Notes under the pieces: model-generated
Told to the model about the DNA's origin: nothing
The model's input: the letters and a program-made list of their open reading frames with translations, nothing else
Database searches by the model: none
Program-made: the position numbers and the translations under genes
In this document: piece after piece, positions 1-5,866 of the stretch
Numbering within the stretch: position 1 is the stretch's first letter
Layout of the letters: each line of letters begins with the position of its first letter
Source of the DNA: JACZXC01 sp036447375
GTDB lineage: Bacteria; Myxococcota_A; UBA9160; SMWR01
DNA length: 11,487 nucleotides
NCBI GenBank assembly: GCA_036447375.1
Contig: JAZFUU010000154.1
Location: 1 to 11,487 of the forward strand
Direction: 5' to 3'

Positions 1-537
1 CGTGCGTTCGGGTTGGAATCCCTCGGCGACCAGGGCCTCCACCGCTTCCAGGATGCAGACCAGGTTTCCCTTGTCGTCCATGCTGCCGCGGCCCCAGACG
101 AAGCCCTCGGCCACACGGCCGGCGAAGGGCGGATGTTCCCAGTCCTTTTCCGTTCCCGCCTCCACCGGAACCACGTCCTGATGGGCCAGCAGCAGAATCG
201 GTGGCCGATCGCTTTGGCGTCCGGGCCAGGTGTAGAGCAGGCTCTGCCCGGCGATGCGCTCTCGCTTCAGGACCGCGTGGAGCGCCGGATACGTGTTGCG
301 GAGATGGCGATGAAAACGTTGGAACTCGCCTTCGTCGATCCGGCTGCGGTCGGTGTGAGACACCGTCCGAAAACGGATGGCGGCTGCCAGGCGGTCGGCC
401 ACCGCGGCCGTATCGACGGCCACAACCTTCGTCGGCTCCACGGCGAGCTGCTTCGACTCGAAACCCGCAGATCGCAGCAGCGCCACTGCAACGAGGGTCG
501 CCAGCACCAGGCCGGCCGCGAGCAGGGCGCGACGCAT
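1..537 (-). CDS. M20-family metallopeptidase, N-terminal part (cut by left window edge)
   Basis: This is the first 179 codons of a zinc-dependent M20 peptidase/deacylase, similar in layout to the PM20D1/CPS1 carboxypeptidase group; the rest lies beyond base 1. The start MRRALLAAGLVLATLVAVAL is a signal peptide or membrane anchor, so the enzyme probably acts outside the cytoplasm or on the membrane. After a linker come the typical M20 elements: LLLAHQDVVPV (His metal ligand, then the Asp that tunes it) near residue 115-125 and WGRGSMDDKGN (bridging metal Asp) near residue 148-158. The family hydrolyses N-acyl amino acids or small peptides; the substrate here is unknown. The ATG at 537-535 overlaps the stop of the upstream ATL gene by one base (TGATG), so translation is probably coupled. 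Reading frame and motifs are directly visible; family assignment is firm, specificity is not. Confidence 0.88.
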   Translation of the reverse strand, partial: MRRALLAAGLVLATLVAVALLRSAGFESKQLAVEPTKVVAVDTAAVADRLAAAIRFRTVSHTDRSRIDEGEFQRFHRHLRNTYPALHAVLKRERIAGQSLLYTWPGRQSDRPPILLLAHQDVVPVEAGTEKDWEHPPFAGRVAEGFVWGRGSMDDKGNLVCILEAVEALVAEGFQPERT

Positions 538-881
538 CAGTTCGCGCTGCGAGGGGAGGTCGGTCGGGGCCACCACCGATAGCGCTCGAGGGTCACGCGC
601 CCCCGGGCATCGAAGTCCACGCCCTCTTCTTCGAGGAGCTGGCGTTGCACCCGCTCCCATCCGGGGGCCGACCGCAGGCTGACCTCACCCCGGACGTTGA
701 TCACGCGGTGCCAGGGCACCGCGTTGCCGTCATCCAGGGCGTGAAGGGCGTAGCCCACCTGGCGCGCGTGTCCGGGAAGTCCAGCCAGCATGGCCACCTG
801 ACCATAGGTCGCCACCCGACCTCGCGGGATCCTCCGCACCACCCGGTAGATTCGGCCGTAGCCTCCCTCTCGTTCCCGCAT
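537..881 (-). CDS. Alkyltransferase-like protein (ATL), MGMT-fold DNA repair
   Basis: This 114-residue protein has the DNA-binding half of the O6-methylguanine-DNA methyltransferase fold. The active-site motif reads PWHRVIN at 56-62, with Trp where true methyltransferases have Cys (PCHR), which defines the ATL family. ATLs bind O6-alkylguanine, flip it out and recruit nucleotide excision repair instead of removing the alkyl group. Other matching elements are RVATYGQVA (19-30, helix-turn-helix with conserved Tyr26) and ARQVGYAL (Arg40, the probable arginine finger). Length fits bacterial ATLs of about 100-115 residues. The ATG at 881 starts just before the conserved core; the open frame continues upstream to 1361, but that part runs antisense to the crotonase gene and has no ATL-like content. 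The stop overlaps the start of the M20 peptidase gene. No strong Shine-Dalgarno is seen before 881. Confidence 0.88.
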   Translation of the reverse strand: MREREGGYGRIYRVVRRIPRGRVATYGQVAMLAGLPGHARQVGYALHALDDGNAVPWHRVINVRGEVSLRSAPGWERVQRQLLEEEGVDFDARGRVTLERYRWWPRPTSPRSAN

Positions 882-993
882 CCGGATATTGTGACCCAGA
901 GAAAGCCTGGACGTCAGCTCCCTCGGGTCGCCGGGGTCAGCTTCGCGTCTTATTCTATCCAGTTCACCCGGACGCCCCGGAGAGGAGCCTCCC
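882..993. promoter_or_regulatory. Divergent intergenic region between ATL and crotonase genes
   Basis: This 112-bp gap must hold the promoters of both divergent genes. The AT-richest piece is around 948-958 (TTATTCTATC); on the minus strand it reads GATAGAAT, whose TAGAAT resembles a -10 box and also occurs directly upstream of the SDR gene. No convincing -35 box pairs with it. A strong Shine-Dalgarno, AGGAG at 983-987, lies 6 nt before the crotonase ATG at 994 and supports that start. Confidence 0.4.
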
Positions 994-1773
994 ATGGCCG
1001 AGCCCGTCCTTCTCATCGAACGGAGCGGGAGGATCGTCACGCTCACCCTGAACCGCCCCGGGAAGATGAACGCTCTGTCCCGCGAGCTGAGGGGCGCCCT
1101 GTCGAAGGCCTTCAGCGATCTCGAGTCCGATCCCGAGGCCGATGTGGTGATTCTCACCGGGGCGGGACGTGCCTTCTGTGCGGGCCTCGACCTCAAAGAA
1201 CTCTCCAGCTCGGGGATGGAACCCACCGCCACCTTCGCCGGGAAAGACATGCTCGAGGCCATCGCCGCGTACCGGGGACCCGTCATCGGAGCCATCAACG
1301 GCTTCGCCGTGACCGGCGGATTCGAGCTGGCCCTGGCCTGCGATCTCCTGGTCGCTTCCACCGAGGCGCGCTTCGCCGATACTCACGCGCGGGTCGGAAT
1401 CCTGCCGGGATGGGGCCTCAGTCAGAAGCTCCCGCGCCTGATCGGAATCCACCGCGCCAAGGAGCTCTCCTTCACGGGGAACTACCTCGCCGCGACGGAC
1501 GCCGAAGCCTGGGGTCTGGTGAACCGGGTCGTGGATTCCGAAGATCTGCTCCCGACCTGTTTGGCTCTCGCCACGGACATGCTGAGCTGCGATCCCGAGA
1601 CGCTGCGCGGCTACAAGCGGGTCCTCGACGTGGGCTTCTCGACGACCCTGTCCGAAGGTCTCGTCGTCGAGGGTCGCGCTTCCCGGGACCATGCGAAATC
1701 CGTCACCCCGGAGACCCTGGCCCAGCGCCGGCAAGGAGTTCAGGACCGCGGTCGAGCCCAGACTCGGAGCTGA
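994..1773 (+). CDS. Enoyl-CoA hydratase/isomerase (crotonase) family protein
   Basis: This is a 259-residue crotonase-fold enzyme acting on acyl-CoA thioesters, of normal length. The oxyanion-hole segments are AFCAGLDLKEL (60-70) and NGFAVTGGFELA (102-113). Compared with mitochondrial enoyl-CoA hydratase, the first catalytic Glu is kept (Glu111 in TGGFE). The second, in the motif normally like QPEILLG, is replaced by His131 in FADTHARVGILPGWG. That FADTHARVG version is typical of a sub-branch of bacterial paralogues annotated as enoyl-CoA hydratases, so hydration may be weak or the reaction different (isomerase, hydrolase). The C-terminus (HAKSVTPETLAQRRQGVQ) is also typical. AGGAG 6 nt upstream fixes the ATG. 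A GST-like gene follows 42 nt downstream, probably in the same operon. Substrate is not deducible. Confidence 0.9.
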   Translation: MAEPVLLIERSGRIVTLTLNRPGKMNALSRELRGALSKAFSDLESDPEADVVILTGAGRAFCAGLDLKELSSSGMEPTATFAGKDMLEAIAAYRGPVIGAINGFAVTGGFELALACDLLVASTEARFADTHARVGILPGWGLSQKLPRLIGIHRAKELSFTGNYLAATDAEAWGLVNRVVDSEDLLPTCLALATDMLSCDPETLRGYKRVLDVGFSTTLSEGLVVEGRASRDHAKSVTPETLAQRRQGVQDRGRAQTRS

Positions 1774-1815
1774 AGCCGGAACGTCGGGGGATCCAGAACG
1801 AAGCGAGAACGACGG

Positions 1816-2526
1816 ATGCGAATCCGTCGGACGAGGGACACCACGAGCATCATCATTCTCTACGGACCGGCCGGTATCCCCTTCACCGAGAAGGTGCGGC
1901 GCGGACTCTTGCTCAAGGGGCTCGACTACCAGCTGCGCGAACCCTCGGGGCCCGAGGACTACAAGCGCTGGAATCCCCACACCGGTCTGTTGCCGGTGCT
2001 CGAGATCGACGGAGATCGCACCCACGACTCGACAGACATCCTGTACCGACTGGATGAATTGTTCCCGGATCCCCCGCTGCTCGCCAAAGAGCCCCGGATC
2101 GCGGAATTGCAGCAGCAGCTGGAGAACTGGGCCGACGAGTCCTTCCTCTGGTACTACCTCCAGTACTTCCGCATTCGCGACGCCAAGGTCGAGGACGACG
2201 CGAAGAACGGGGCGAGTCGCCTGCCCGGGTTCGTGCGCTGGACCCTCGCCTGGTTCCGATCGGGAGGAACCTGGGAGCGCCCCGAAACGGCGATCATGCG
2301 CGGCCTCGGGGATCGAATGGACGATCTGGTGCAGTTTCTGGGCACCCGGCCCTTCTTCTACGCAGACCAGGTGAGTATGGCCGATCTCGCCGTCTACTCC
2401 ATGCTCCACAGCATGCGCAACGGGGGAATTCCCGGGGCGACCGACATGCTTGCCGAGCGTCCGTCGCTGGAGCGGTTCATCGAGCGGGTGGAAGAGGCGA
2501 CGGACCCGTCGGCGCAGACCCAATAG
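1816..2526 (+). CDS. Glutathione S-transferase family protein
   Basis: The 236-residue product has a two-domain GST layout. The N-terminal thioredoxin-like domain (about 11-82) includes ILYGPAGIPFTEKVRRGLLL, where the first helix carries the active-site region, and GLLPVLEIDG with the cis-Pro at 60, followed by DSTDILYRLDE, where Asp71-Ser72 sit at the usual Glu/Asp-Ser glutathione-binding position. The all-helical C-terminal domain ends with DQVSMADLAVYSML (about 190-203), the conserved N-capping/hydrophobic-staple region of GSTs. No Cys is present at the active-site turn, so this is not a classical omega/beta Cys enzyme; the catalytic residue is uncertain. The start at 1816 has only a weak Shine-Dalgarno, and the first ten residues, rich in Arg and Thr, precede the fold. 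It lies 42 nt after the crotonase gene, so co-transcription is likely; a shared pathway is not shown. Confidence 0.83.
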   Translation: MRIRRTRDTTSIIILYGPAGIPFTEKVRRGLLLKGLDYQLREPSGPEDYKRWNPHTGLLPVLEIDGDRTHDSTDILYRLDELFPDPPLLAKEPRIAELQQQLENWADESFLWYYLQYFRIRDAKVEDDAKNGASRLPGFVRWTLAWFRSGGTWERPETAIMRGLGDRMDDLVQFLGTRPFFYADQVSMADLAVYSMLHSMRNGGIPGATDMLAERPSLERFIERVEEATDPSAQTQ

Positions 2527-2565
2527 CCGGCCAGCGAGCGAGCCAGCCAGCTAGAGCCGGCCGGC
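2526..2565. terminator. GC-rich inverted repeat between convergent genes
   Basis: GCCGGCC (2526-2532) and its exact complement GGCCGGC (2559-2565) could form a 7-bp stem with a 26-nt loop. It sits in the 44-bp gap between the GST stop and the SDR stop, where a bidirectional terminator is expected. The loop holds short tandem units (GCGAGCGA, GCCAGCCAG). There is no T-tract on either side, so intrinsic termination is uncertain. Confidence 0.35.
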
Positions 2566-2570
2566 CCCAC

Positions 2571-3350
2571 TTAGGTGTTCTGGATCGTGAATCCGCCGTC
2601 GACGACGATGCTGGCCCCGTTGATATAGGAGGCCGCCGGAAGCACCAGGCTCAGTGTGGCGTGGGCCACCTCTTCGGGCTCTCCGTAGCGCCGCAGGGGA
2701 ACGCGGCGACGCGCGAACTTGCTCTTGGACTCCTCGGGAATCGGTGCCGTCATTCCCGTGCGAATGGCACCGGGGCACACGCAATTGACCGTCACTCCCT
2801 GATCGCCCAACTCGACGGCCAGGGCGCGTGTGAGTCCCATCACGCCGTGCTTGGCCGCCGTGTAGGAGGCGAGGAAACGCTGTCCTCCCAGCGCCTCGGT
2901 CGACGCGATGTTCACGATCCGGCCGGCGCCGTCGCGTTTGAGATGGGGCAGGGCCGCGCGGATCAAGCGGGTGTGGGAAGACAGGTTGACGTCGAGAACC
3001 TCGTCCCAACCCGACTCGAAACCCTCGCCCTCGATCGGGGCGATGTGGGTGATCCCGGCGTTGTTGATGAGGATGTCGAGGGCTCCGAAGCGCTCCACGA
3101 TCTGATCCACGACTTCGACGGTGCGCGCCGGGTCGCGGACGTCAAGGACCCAGCCCGCGGCTTCGCCTCCAGCCTCGCAAATTTCCTTCACCACCGCGTC
3201 GACGCCCTGGGCTTCGACGTCTGTAACCGCCACCCGGGCGCCTTCGTCGGCGAACAGGTGAGCGGTGGCTCGGCCCATGCCACTGGCGGCGCCGGTCACG
3301 AGCGCGACCCGATCTCGAATCGAACGACTGAGTTTGCTGAGTCTCGGCAT
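2571..3350 (-). CDS. SDR-family NAD(P)-dependent oxidoreductase
   Basis: This is a 259-residue classical short-chain dehydrogenase/reductase. The Rossmann glycine motif TGAASGMG is at 19-26 and NNAG at 96-99. The catalytic set is complete: Asn122, Ser150, Tyr163 and Lys167 (YTAAK). Asp44 at the end of the second beta strand (AVTDVEA) argues for NAD(H) over NADP(H). The C-terminus INGASIVVDGGF is the usual SDR end next to the cofactor and substrate pocket. Such enzymes oxidise or reduce hydroxyl/keto groups, for example 3-oxoacyl or small alcohol substrates; sequence alone does not give the substrate. The ATG at 3350 is preceded directly by a perfect hairpin and lacks a Shine-Dalgarno, so the message may be leaderless. 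The pterin dehydratase gene ends 75 bp upstream on the same strand, but the elements in the gap suggest the SDR has its own promoter. Confidence 0.92.
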   Translation of the reverse strand: MPRLSKLSRSIRDRVALVTGAASGMGRATAHLFADEGARVAVTDVEAQGVDAVVKEICEAGGEAAGWVLDVRDPARTVEVVDQIVERFGALDILINNAGITHIAPIEGEGFESGWDEVLDVNLSSHTRLIRAALPHLKRDGAGRIVNIASTEALGGQRFLASYTAAKHGVMGLTRALAVELGDQGVTVNCVCPGAIRTGMTAPIPEESKSKFARRRVPLRRYGEPEEVAHATLSLVLPAASYINGASIVVDGGFTIQNT

Positions 3351-3351
3351 G

Positions 3352-3368
3352 GGGTGATTCTATCACCC
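3352..3368. promoter_or_regulatory. Perfect 7-bp inverted repeat adjoining the SDR start codon
   Basis: GGGTGAT (3352-3358), spacer TCT, then ATCACCC (3362-3368) form a perfect 17-bp dyad whose edge is one base from the SDR ATG (3350-3348). It could be an operator for a dimeric repressor or an RNA hairpin at the very 5' end. It also contains the candidate -10 box, so binding there would block transcription. Confidence 0.5.
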
Positions 3369-3384
3369 GACCCGGCTTCAAGAA
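3357..3384 (-). promoter_or_regulatory. Candidate SDR promoter giving a leaderless transcript
   Basis: Read on the minus strand, TTCTTG (3384-3379) and TAGAAT (3362-3357) lie 16 nt apart as possible -35 and -10 boxes. The -10 ends 6 nt before the ATG, so transcription would begin at about the A of the start codon. This agrees with the absence of any Shine-Dalgarno. The -35 match is poor and the call is based on position and pattern only. Confidence 0.35.
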
Positions 3385-3407
3385 CAATACGGACCGGGCT
3401 TCATGAA
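3369..3407. repeat. Two imperfect 16-bp direct repeats with TTCNNGAA dyads
   Basis: GACCCGGCTTCAAGAA (3369-3384) and GACCGGGCTTCATGAA (3392-3407) match at 14 of 16 bases and are spaced exactly 23 bp apart, about two helical turns. Each ends in a TTCNNGAA dyad; the second, TTCATGAA, is a perfect palindrome. They lie upstream of the SDR gene, the first covering the candidate -35 box, so tandem operator sites for one regulator are plausible. Confidence 0.45.
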
Positions 3408-3425
3408 TAATGCGAACTAGGCGGG

Positions 3426-3770
3426 CTACTCCCCGAAGATCTCCTCGACCTTGGCCGCGAAGACGAAGTCGCTCTGGGTCAGACCGTCGATCTTGTGGGT
3501 CCAGATGACAACATCGACCCGCCCCCAGGCCAGGTGGATGTCGGGATGGTGAAACTGCTCCTCGGCCATCTCGCCCACGCGGAGGGTGAAGTCGAGGGCT
3601 TTCCTGAAATTGTCGAAGCTGAATCGCTTGTCCAGGTGATGCTCTTCGATCGCCCGCCAGTCTGCGCCGAGTTGGCTGAGCAGAGCCTCGAGGTCCGCTC
3701 CCTTCAACGGCGGGGTTCCGCCCTTGCAGGGCACGCATTTTCCGGCGGCGAGTTCGTGTCGTTCGGCCAT
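3426..3770 (-). CDS. Pterin-4a-carbinolamine dehydratase (PCD/PhhB family)
   Basis: The 114-residue protein fits this small family in full. The family signature is complete: Glu70, then three residues, His74-His75-Pro76, five residues, Trp82, nine residues, His92, eight residues, Asp101. The end THKIDGLTQSDFVFAAKVEEI is typical, as is the N-terminal LAAGKCVPCKGG with a Cys pair. The enzyme dehydrates 4a-hydroxytetrahydropterin formed by aromatic amino acid hydroxylases, helping recycle the pterin cofactor; some bacterial members have other roles, such as in pterin handling for molybdopterin. No hydroxylase gene is in the window. The start codon is 37 nt from the divergent nth start, and a 12-bp palindrome lies between them. 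No clear Shine-Dalgarno is seen. Confidence 0.93.
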   Translation of the reverse strand: MAERHELAAGKCVPCKGGTPPLKGADLEALLSQLGADWRAIEEHHLDKRFSFDNFRKALDFTLRVGEMAEEQFHHPDIHLAWGRVDVVIWTHKIDGLTQSDFVFAAKVEEIFGE

Positions 3771-3783
3771 GATGTGGAAAAGG

Positions 3784-3795
3784 ATAACCGGTTAT
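3784..3795. promoter_or_regulatory. 12-bp perfect palindrome in the divergent PCD/nth promoter region
   Basis: ATAACCGGTTAT is a perfect palindrome between the PCD start (3770, minus) and the nth start (3808, plus). Its position and the AT-rich half sites are consistent with a shared operator or overlapping -10 elements for both genes. No regulator gene is adjacent to support either. Confidence 0.4.
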
Positions 3796-3811
3796 GCTGG
3801 TCGCGCCGTGA
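3794..3811 (+). CDS. Possible five-codon leader ORF upstream of nth
   Basis: ATG CTG GTC GCG CCG TGA encodes MLVAP and stops in a GTGA overlap with the GTG start of nth (3808). AAAAGGA (3778-3784) lies 9 nt before this ATG, a proper Shine-Dalgarno distance, whereas nth itself has no such site at normal spacing. It could feed ribosomes to nth by termination-reinitiation. It is too short for coding statistics and may be chance. Confidence 0.3.
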   Translation: MLVAP

Positions 3812-4464
3812 CGCGCGCAGAAAAGGCCAGGCGAGCCCAGGAAGTGCTCAACGAACTCTTCCCCCGGGCGGCAGTTCCCTTGAGCCACCGTGACCCCTAC
3901 ACGCTGTTGATCGCCGTGCTGCTCTCGGCCCAGTGCACCGACAAACGCGTGAACGAGGTCACACCTGGGCTCTTCGCGAAGGCCTCCACTCCGGCTCAGA
4001 TGGATCGGCTCACGGTGGCGCAGATCCGGAGCCTGATCCGATCCTGCGGACTCGCGCCGCAGAAAGCCCGGGCCATCAAGTCGCTCTCGCGCATTCTTCT
4101 CGAGGAACACGTAGGCAAGGTGCCCGACAGCTTCGAGAAGCTCGAAGAATTACCCGGAGTCGGACACAAGACGGCCAGTGTGGTGATGGTGCAGGCCTTC
4201 GGGCGCCCCGCCTTTCCCGTCGACACCCACATTCACCGGCTATCGGCCCGCTGGGGTCTTTCCTCTGGCGCCAACGTGGTGCGGACCGAACGCGATCTCA
4301 AGAAGCTGTTCGCGCCAGAAGACTGGGGGCGGGTGCATCTCCAGATGATCTACTTCGGGCGCGAATATTGTCCGGCGCGAGGCCACGATTTCTCGGTTTG
4401 CCCGATCTGTTCCTGGGCAGCTTCCCGGGCGCGGCAGCTCCGCGAACAGCGTCACTCCACGTAG
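3808..4464 (+). CDS. nth: Endonuclease III (DNA glycosylase/AP lyase), reduced Fe-S cysteine motif
   Basis: This 218-residue base-excision-repair enzyme removes oxidised pyrimidines and cleaves the abasic site. It has the HhH-GPD fold: DPYTLLIAVLLSAQCTDKRVN near 29-49, the helix-hairpin-helix LPGVGHKTASVV with catalytic Lys121, and PVDTHIHRLSARWG with catalytic Asp139. The C-terminal loop usually holds four Cys in the pattern C-x6-C-x2-C-x5-C for a [4Fe-4S] cluster. Here it reads Cys188-x9-Cys198-x2-Cys201 followed by SWAASRA, and no further Cys occurs, so the cluster may be absent or have an unusual fourth ligand. GTG at 3808 gives an N-terminus of the usual length; the frame stays open back to ATG 3769, which would add 13 residues. 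The 3' end overlaps the convergent hydrolase gene by 13 nt. Confidence 0.92.
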   Translation: MTRAEKARRAQEVLNELFPRAAVPLSHRDPYTLLIAVLLSAQCTDKRVNEVTPGLFAKASTPAQMDRLTVAQIRSLIRSCGLAPQKARAIKSLSRILLEEHVGKVPDSFEKLEELPGVGHKTASVVMVQAFGRPAFPVDTHIHRLSARWGLSSGANVVRTERDLKKLFAPEDWGRVHLQMIYFGREYCPARGHDFSVCPICSWAASRARQLREQRHST

Positions 4465-5822
4465 CCGAGAACCTTCAACGTCATTCGCTCGCGTTCGGTG
4501 AGTTCACGATCCGAACGATCGCTGCTCACGGTCATTTTCGAGGCGATCGCGCCGATGCGCTTGCGATGGGCGGCGGCGATGTGCGGGCTGACCTCGGCCA
4601 CGTTCGTTTTCTCGCCGGGGTCGTTCTCGAGGTCGAAGAGCACGAGTTTTCCGGTTTCGCGCTGCAGGGTGCTCTTCCAGCGATCGTTCCGGTAGGTCTG
4701 GTAGCGACGTTCCCCCACATAGAGCTCTCCCGGCGCGAGCTCCGGGCTAGGCCCCGGCCGCAGCCCCGCAATCTTCCGGATCAACCCGTGCAGGTCCTGG
4801 GTTCGCAGGGGCTTCGAGGGATCGTCGACGACCGCCGGCGCGATGATCAGAGGAATCTCGAGAAGCTCCTGGAAGGCGGGGTTTCCGTAGTGCCCCGGTC
4901 TTCCCCGCAGCGGGTGGCGCTCGCCCAGTCTCTCGCCGTGATCCGAGGTCAGAATGACCGTGGAATTCTCCAGGAGACCGGCCTTTTCCAGACTCTGCAA
5001 CAGCACACCCAGCCCTTGATCCGCGCTGCTGACCGCCGTCTTGTAGCCGACCCTCCGGAAGGGGTAGTCGTGTACGTCCATAAAGTGGACGTAGAGAAAG
5101 ATGCGGTTTCGGGGTCTGCGATTCAGGGCCTGAATCGCGGCGCTCGTGACCGGAGTCCAGGATCGCAGGGAGCCGAGCTCCGGTCGCTCGCGCGGGCGCG
5201 CCTCCTCGCGAGGACCCACTTCGTTCCAATCGTCGAAGCCGCGTTCGAAGCCCGAGGACCCGAACAGGAACTGGTTCGAGGCGACGCCGATGGTCCAGTA
5301 GCCGGCGTCGCGCAGCTCCTCGGCGAGGGTCGGGACGGAATCGGGGATGCAGTGGTCGTCTCCGTTCGCGTCGGCGAAGCGAGCCATGCCGCACCAGGTG
5401 TCGCTGTTCCAGCGCAGTGTCGACGTGGGGTCCGTCGTTTCGATGCTGGGCGTTCGTCCGGTAAAGAGTGCTGCCATCGACATCGTGGTCTGGTGGAAGG
5501 AAGCTCGGGCATGGCTGAAGACCTGCCCCCGCGCGGCCAGGGCGTCCATGTGCGGGGTCGCGCCCCTCGCGCCGTAGGCCGAGACGAAATCGCGTCGGAG
5601 GGTATCGATCACGACGAGGATGATTCTCTCGGGCGCCCGCGTCAGTTCGAACGAGAAGACGAGTGAAATCACGATCGCAGCGGTAGCCAGCACGACCAGG
5701 ACGATCTGCGAATTGGGAAATCGGGATCGAAAAGAACGGTCCTGGGAATCGGAAGAGCCGTCCTGAGAACTGGAAGGGCCGTCCTGAGATTTGGGTAGTT
5801 GCGGCGCGGGCGGGTCGGTCAA
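4452..5822 (-). CDS. Membrane-anchored sulfatase/alkaline phosphatase-superfamily hydrolase with Thr nucleophile
   Basis: This 456-residue protein has a short Ser/Gln/Asp-rich N-terminus, one transmembrane segment (about 40-60, IVLVVLATAAIVISLVFSF) and a sulfatase-fold domain, probably periplasmic. Metal-site motifs are present: VVIDTLRRD (Asp73), TSDHGE (Asp294, His295) and His311 in GRPGHYG; MDVHDYP (His251) also fits the family. The position that carries formylglycine Cys or Ser in true sulfatases (CxPSR) is Thr112 in QTTMSMAALFTG, so this is not a formylglycine sulfatase. Thr nucleophiles occur in related phosphodiesterases and phosphoethanolamine transferases, so a phospho-group substrate is possible. 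The start is TTG at 5822-5820 with a weak Shine-Dalgarno, so the N-terminus is not certain. It lies 44 nt after the helicase gene on the same strand and overlaps nth at the 3' ends. Confidence 0.83.
   Translation of the reverse strand: MTDPPAPQLPKSQDGPSSSQDGSSDSQDRSFRSRFPNSQIVLVVLATAAIVISLVFSFELTRAPERIILVVIDTLRRDFVSAYGARGATPHMDALAARGQVFSHARASFHQTTMSMAALFTGRTPSIETTDPTSTLRWNSDTWCGMARFADANGDDHCIPDSVPTLAEELRDAGYWTIGVASNQFLFGSSGFERGFDDWNEVGPREEARPRERPELGSLRSWTPVTSAAIQALNRRPRNRIFLYVHFMDVHDYPFRRVGYKTAVSSADQGLGVLLQSLEKAGLLENSTVILTSDHGERLGERHPLRGRPGHYGNPAFQELLEIPLIIAPAVVDDPSKPLRTQDLHGLIRKIAGLRPGPSPELAPGELYVGERRYQTYRNDRWKSTLQRETGKLVLFDLENDPGEKTNVAEVSPHIAAAHRKRIGAIASKMTVSSDRSDRELTERERMTLKVLGYVE
5740..5802. 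repeat. Three tandem 21-bp units in the hydrolase N-terminal coding region
   Basis: Units starting with TCCTG at 5740, 5761 and 5782 are each 21 bp long; the first two match at most positions and the third diverges after its first half. On the minus strand they encode a degenerate seven-residue repeat with SQDG/SQDR cores before the transmembrane segment. A more degenerate unit may precede at about 5719. The length keeps the frame, so expansion or contraction would not break the gene. Confidence 0.6.
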
Positions 5823-5866
5823 CGCAGAAATCTCGTGCAGTGGGTCGTCAAAGAACGCAGTGTATC

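Noticed and set aside
201..2057. 618-codon plus-strand frame
   Set aside because: It crosses the ATL, crotonase and GST genes in other frames, its translation is Arg/Pro/Gly-rich low complexity, and no family features are seen.
964..2523. 519-codon minus-strand frame
   Set aside because: It is antisense to the crotonase and GST genes, which have clear motifs and ribosome binding sites.
3142..4110. 322-codon minus-strand frame spanning SDR start, PCD and nth
   Set aside because: It covers three genes with strong motifs in other frames and is Arg-rich without a domain.
3933..5666. 577-codon plus-strand frame
   Set aside because: It overlaps nth in another frame and is antisense to the Thr-type hydrolase; no domain is visible.
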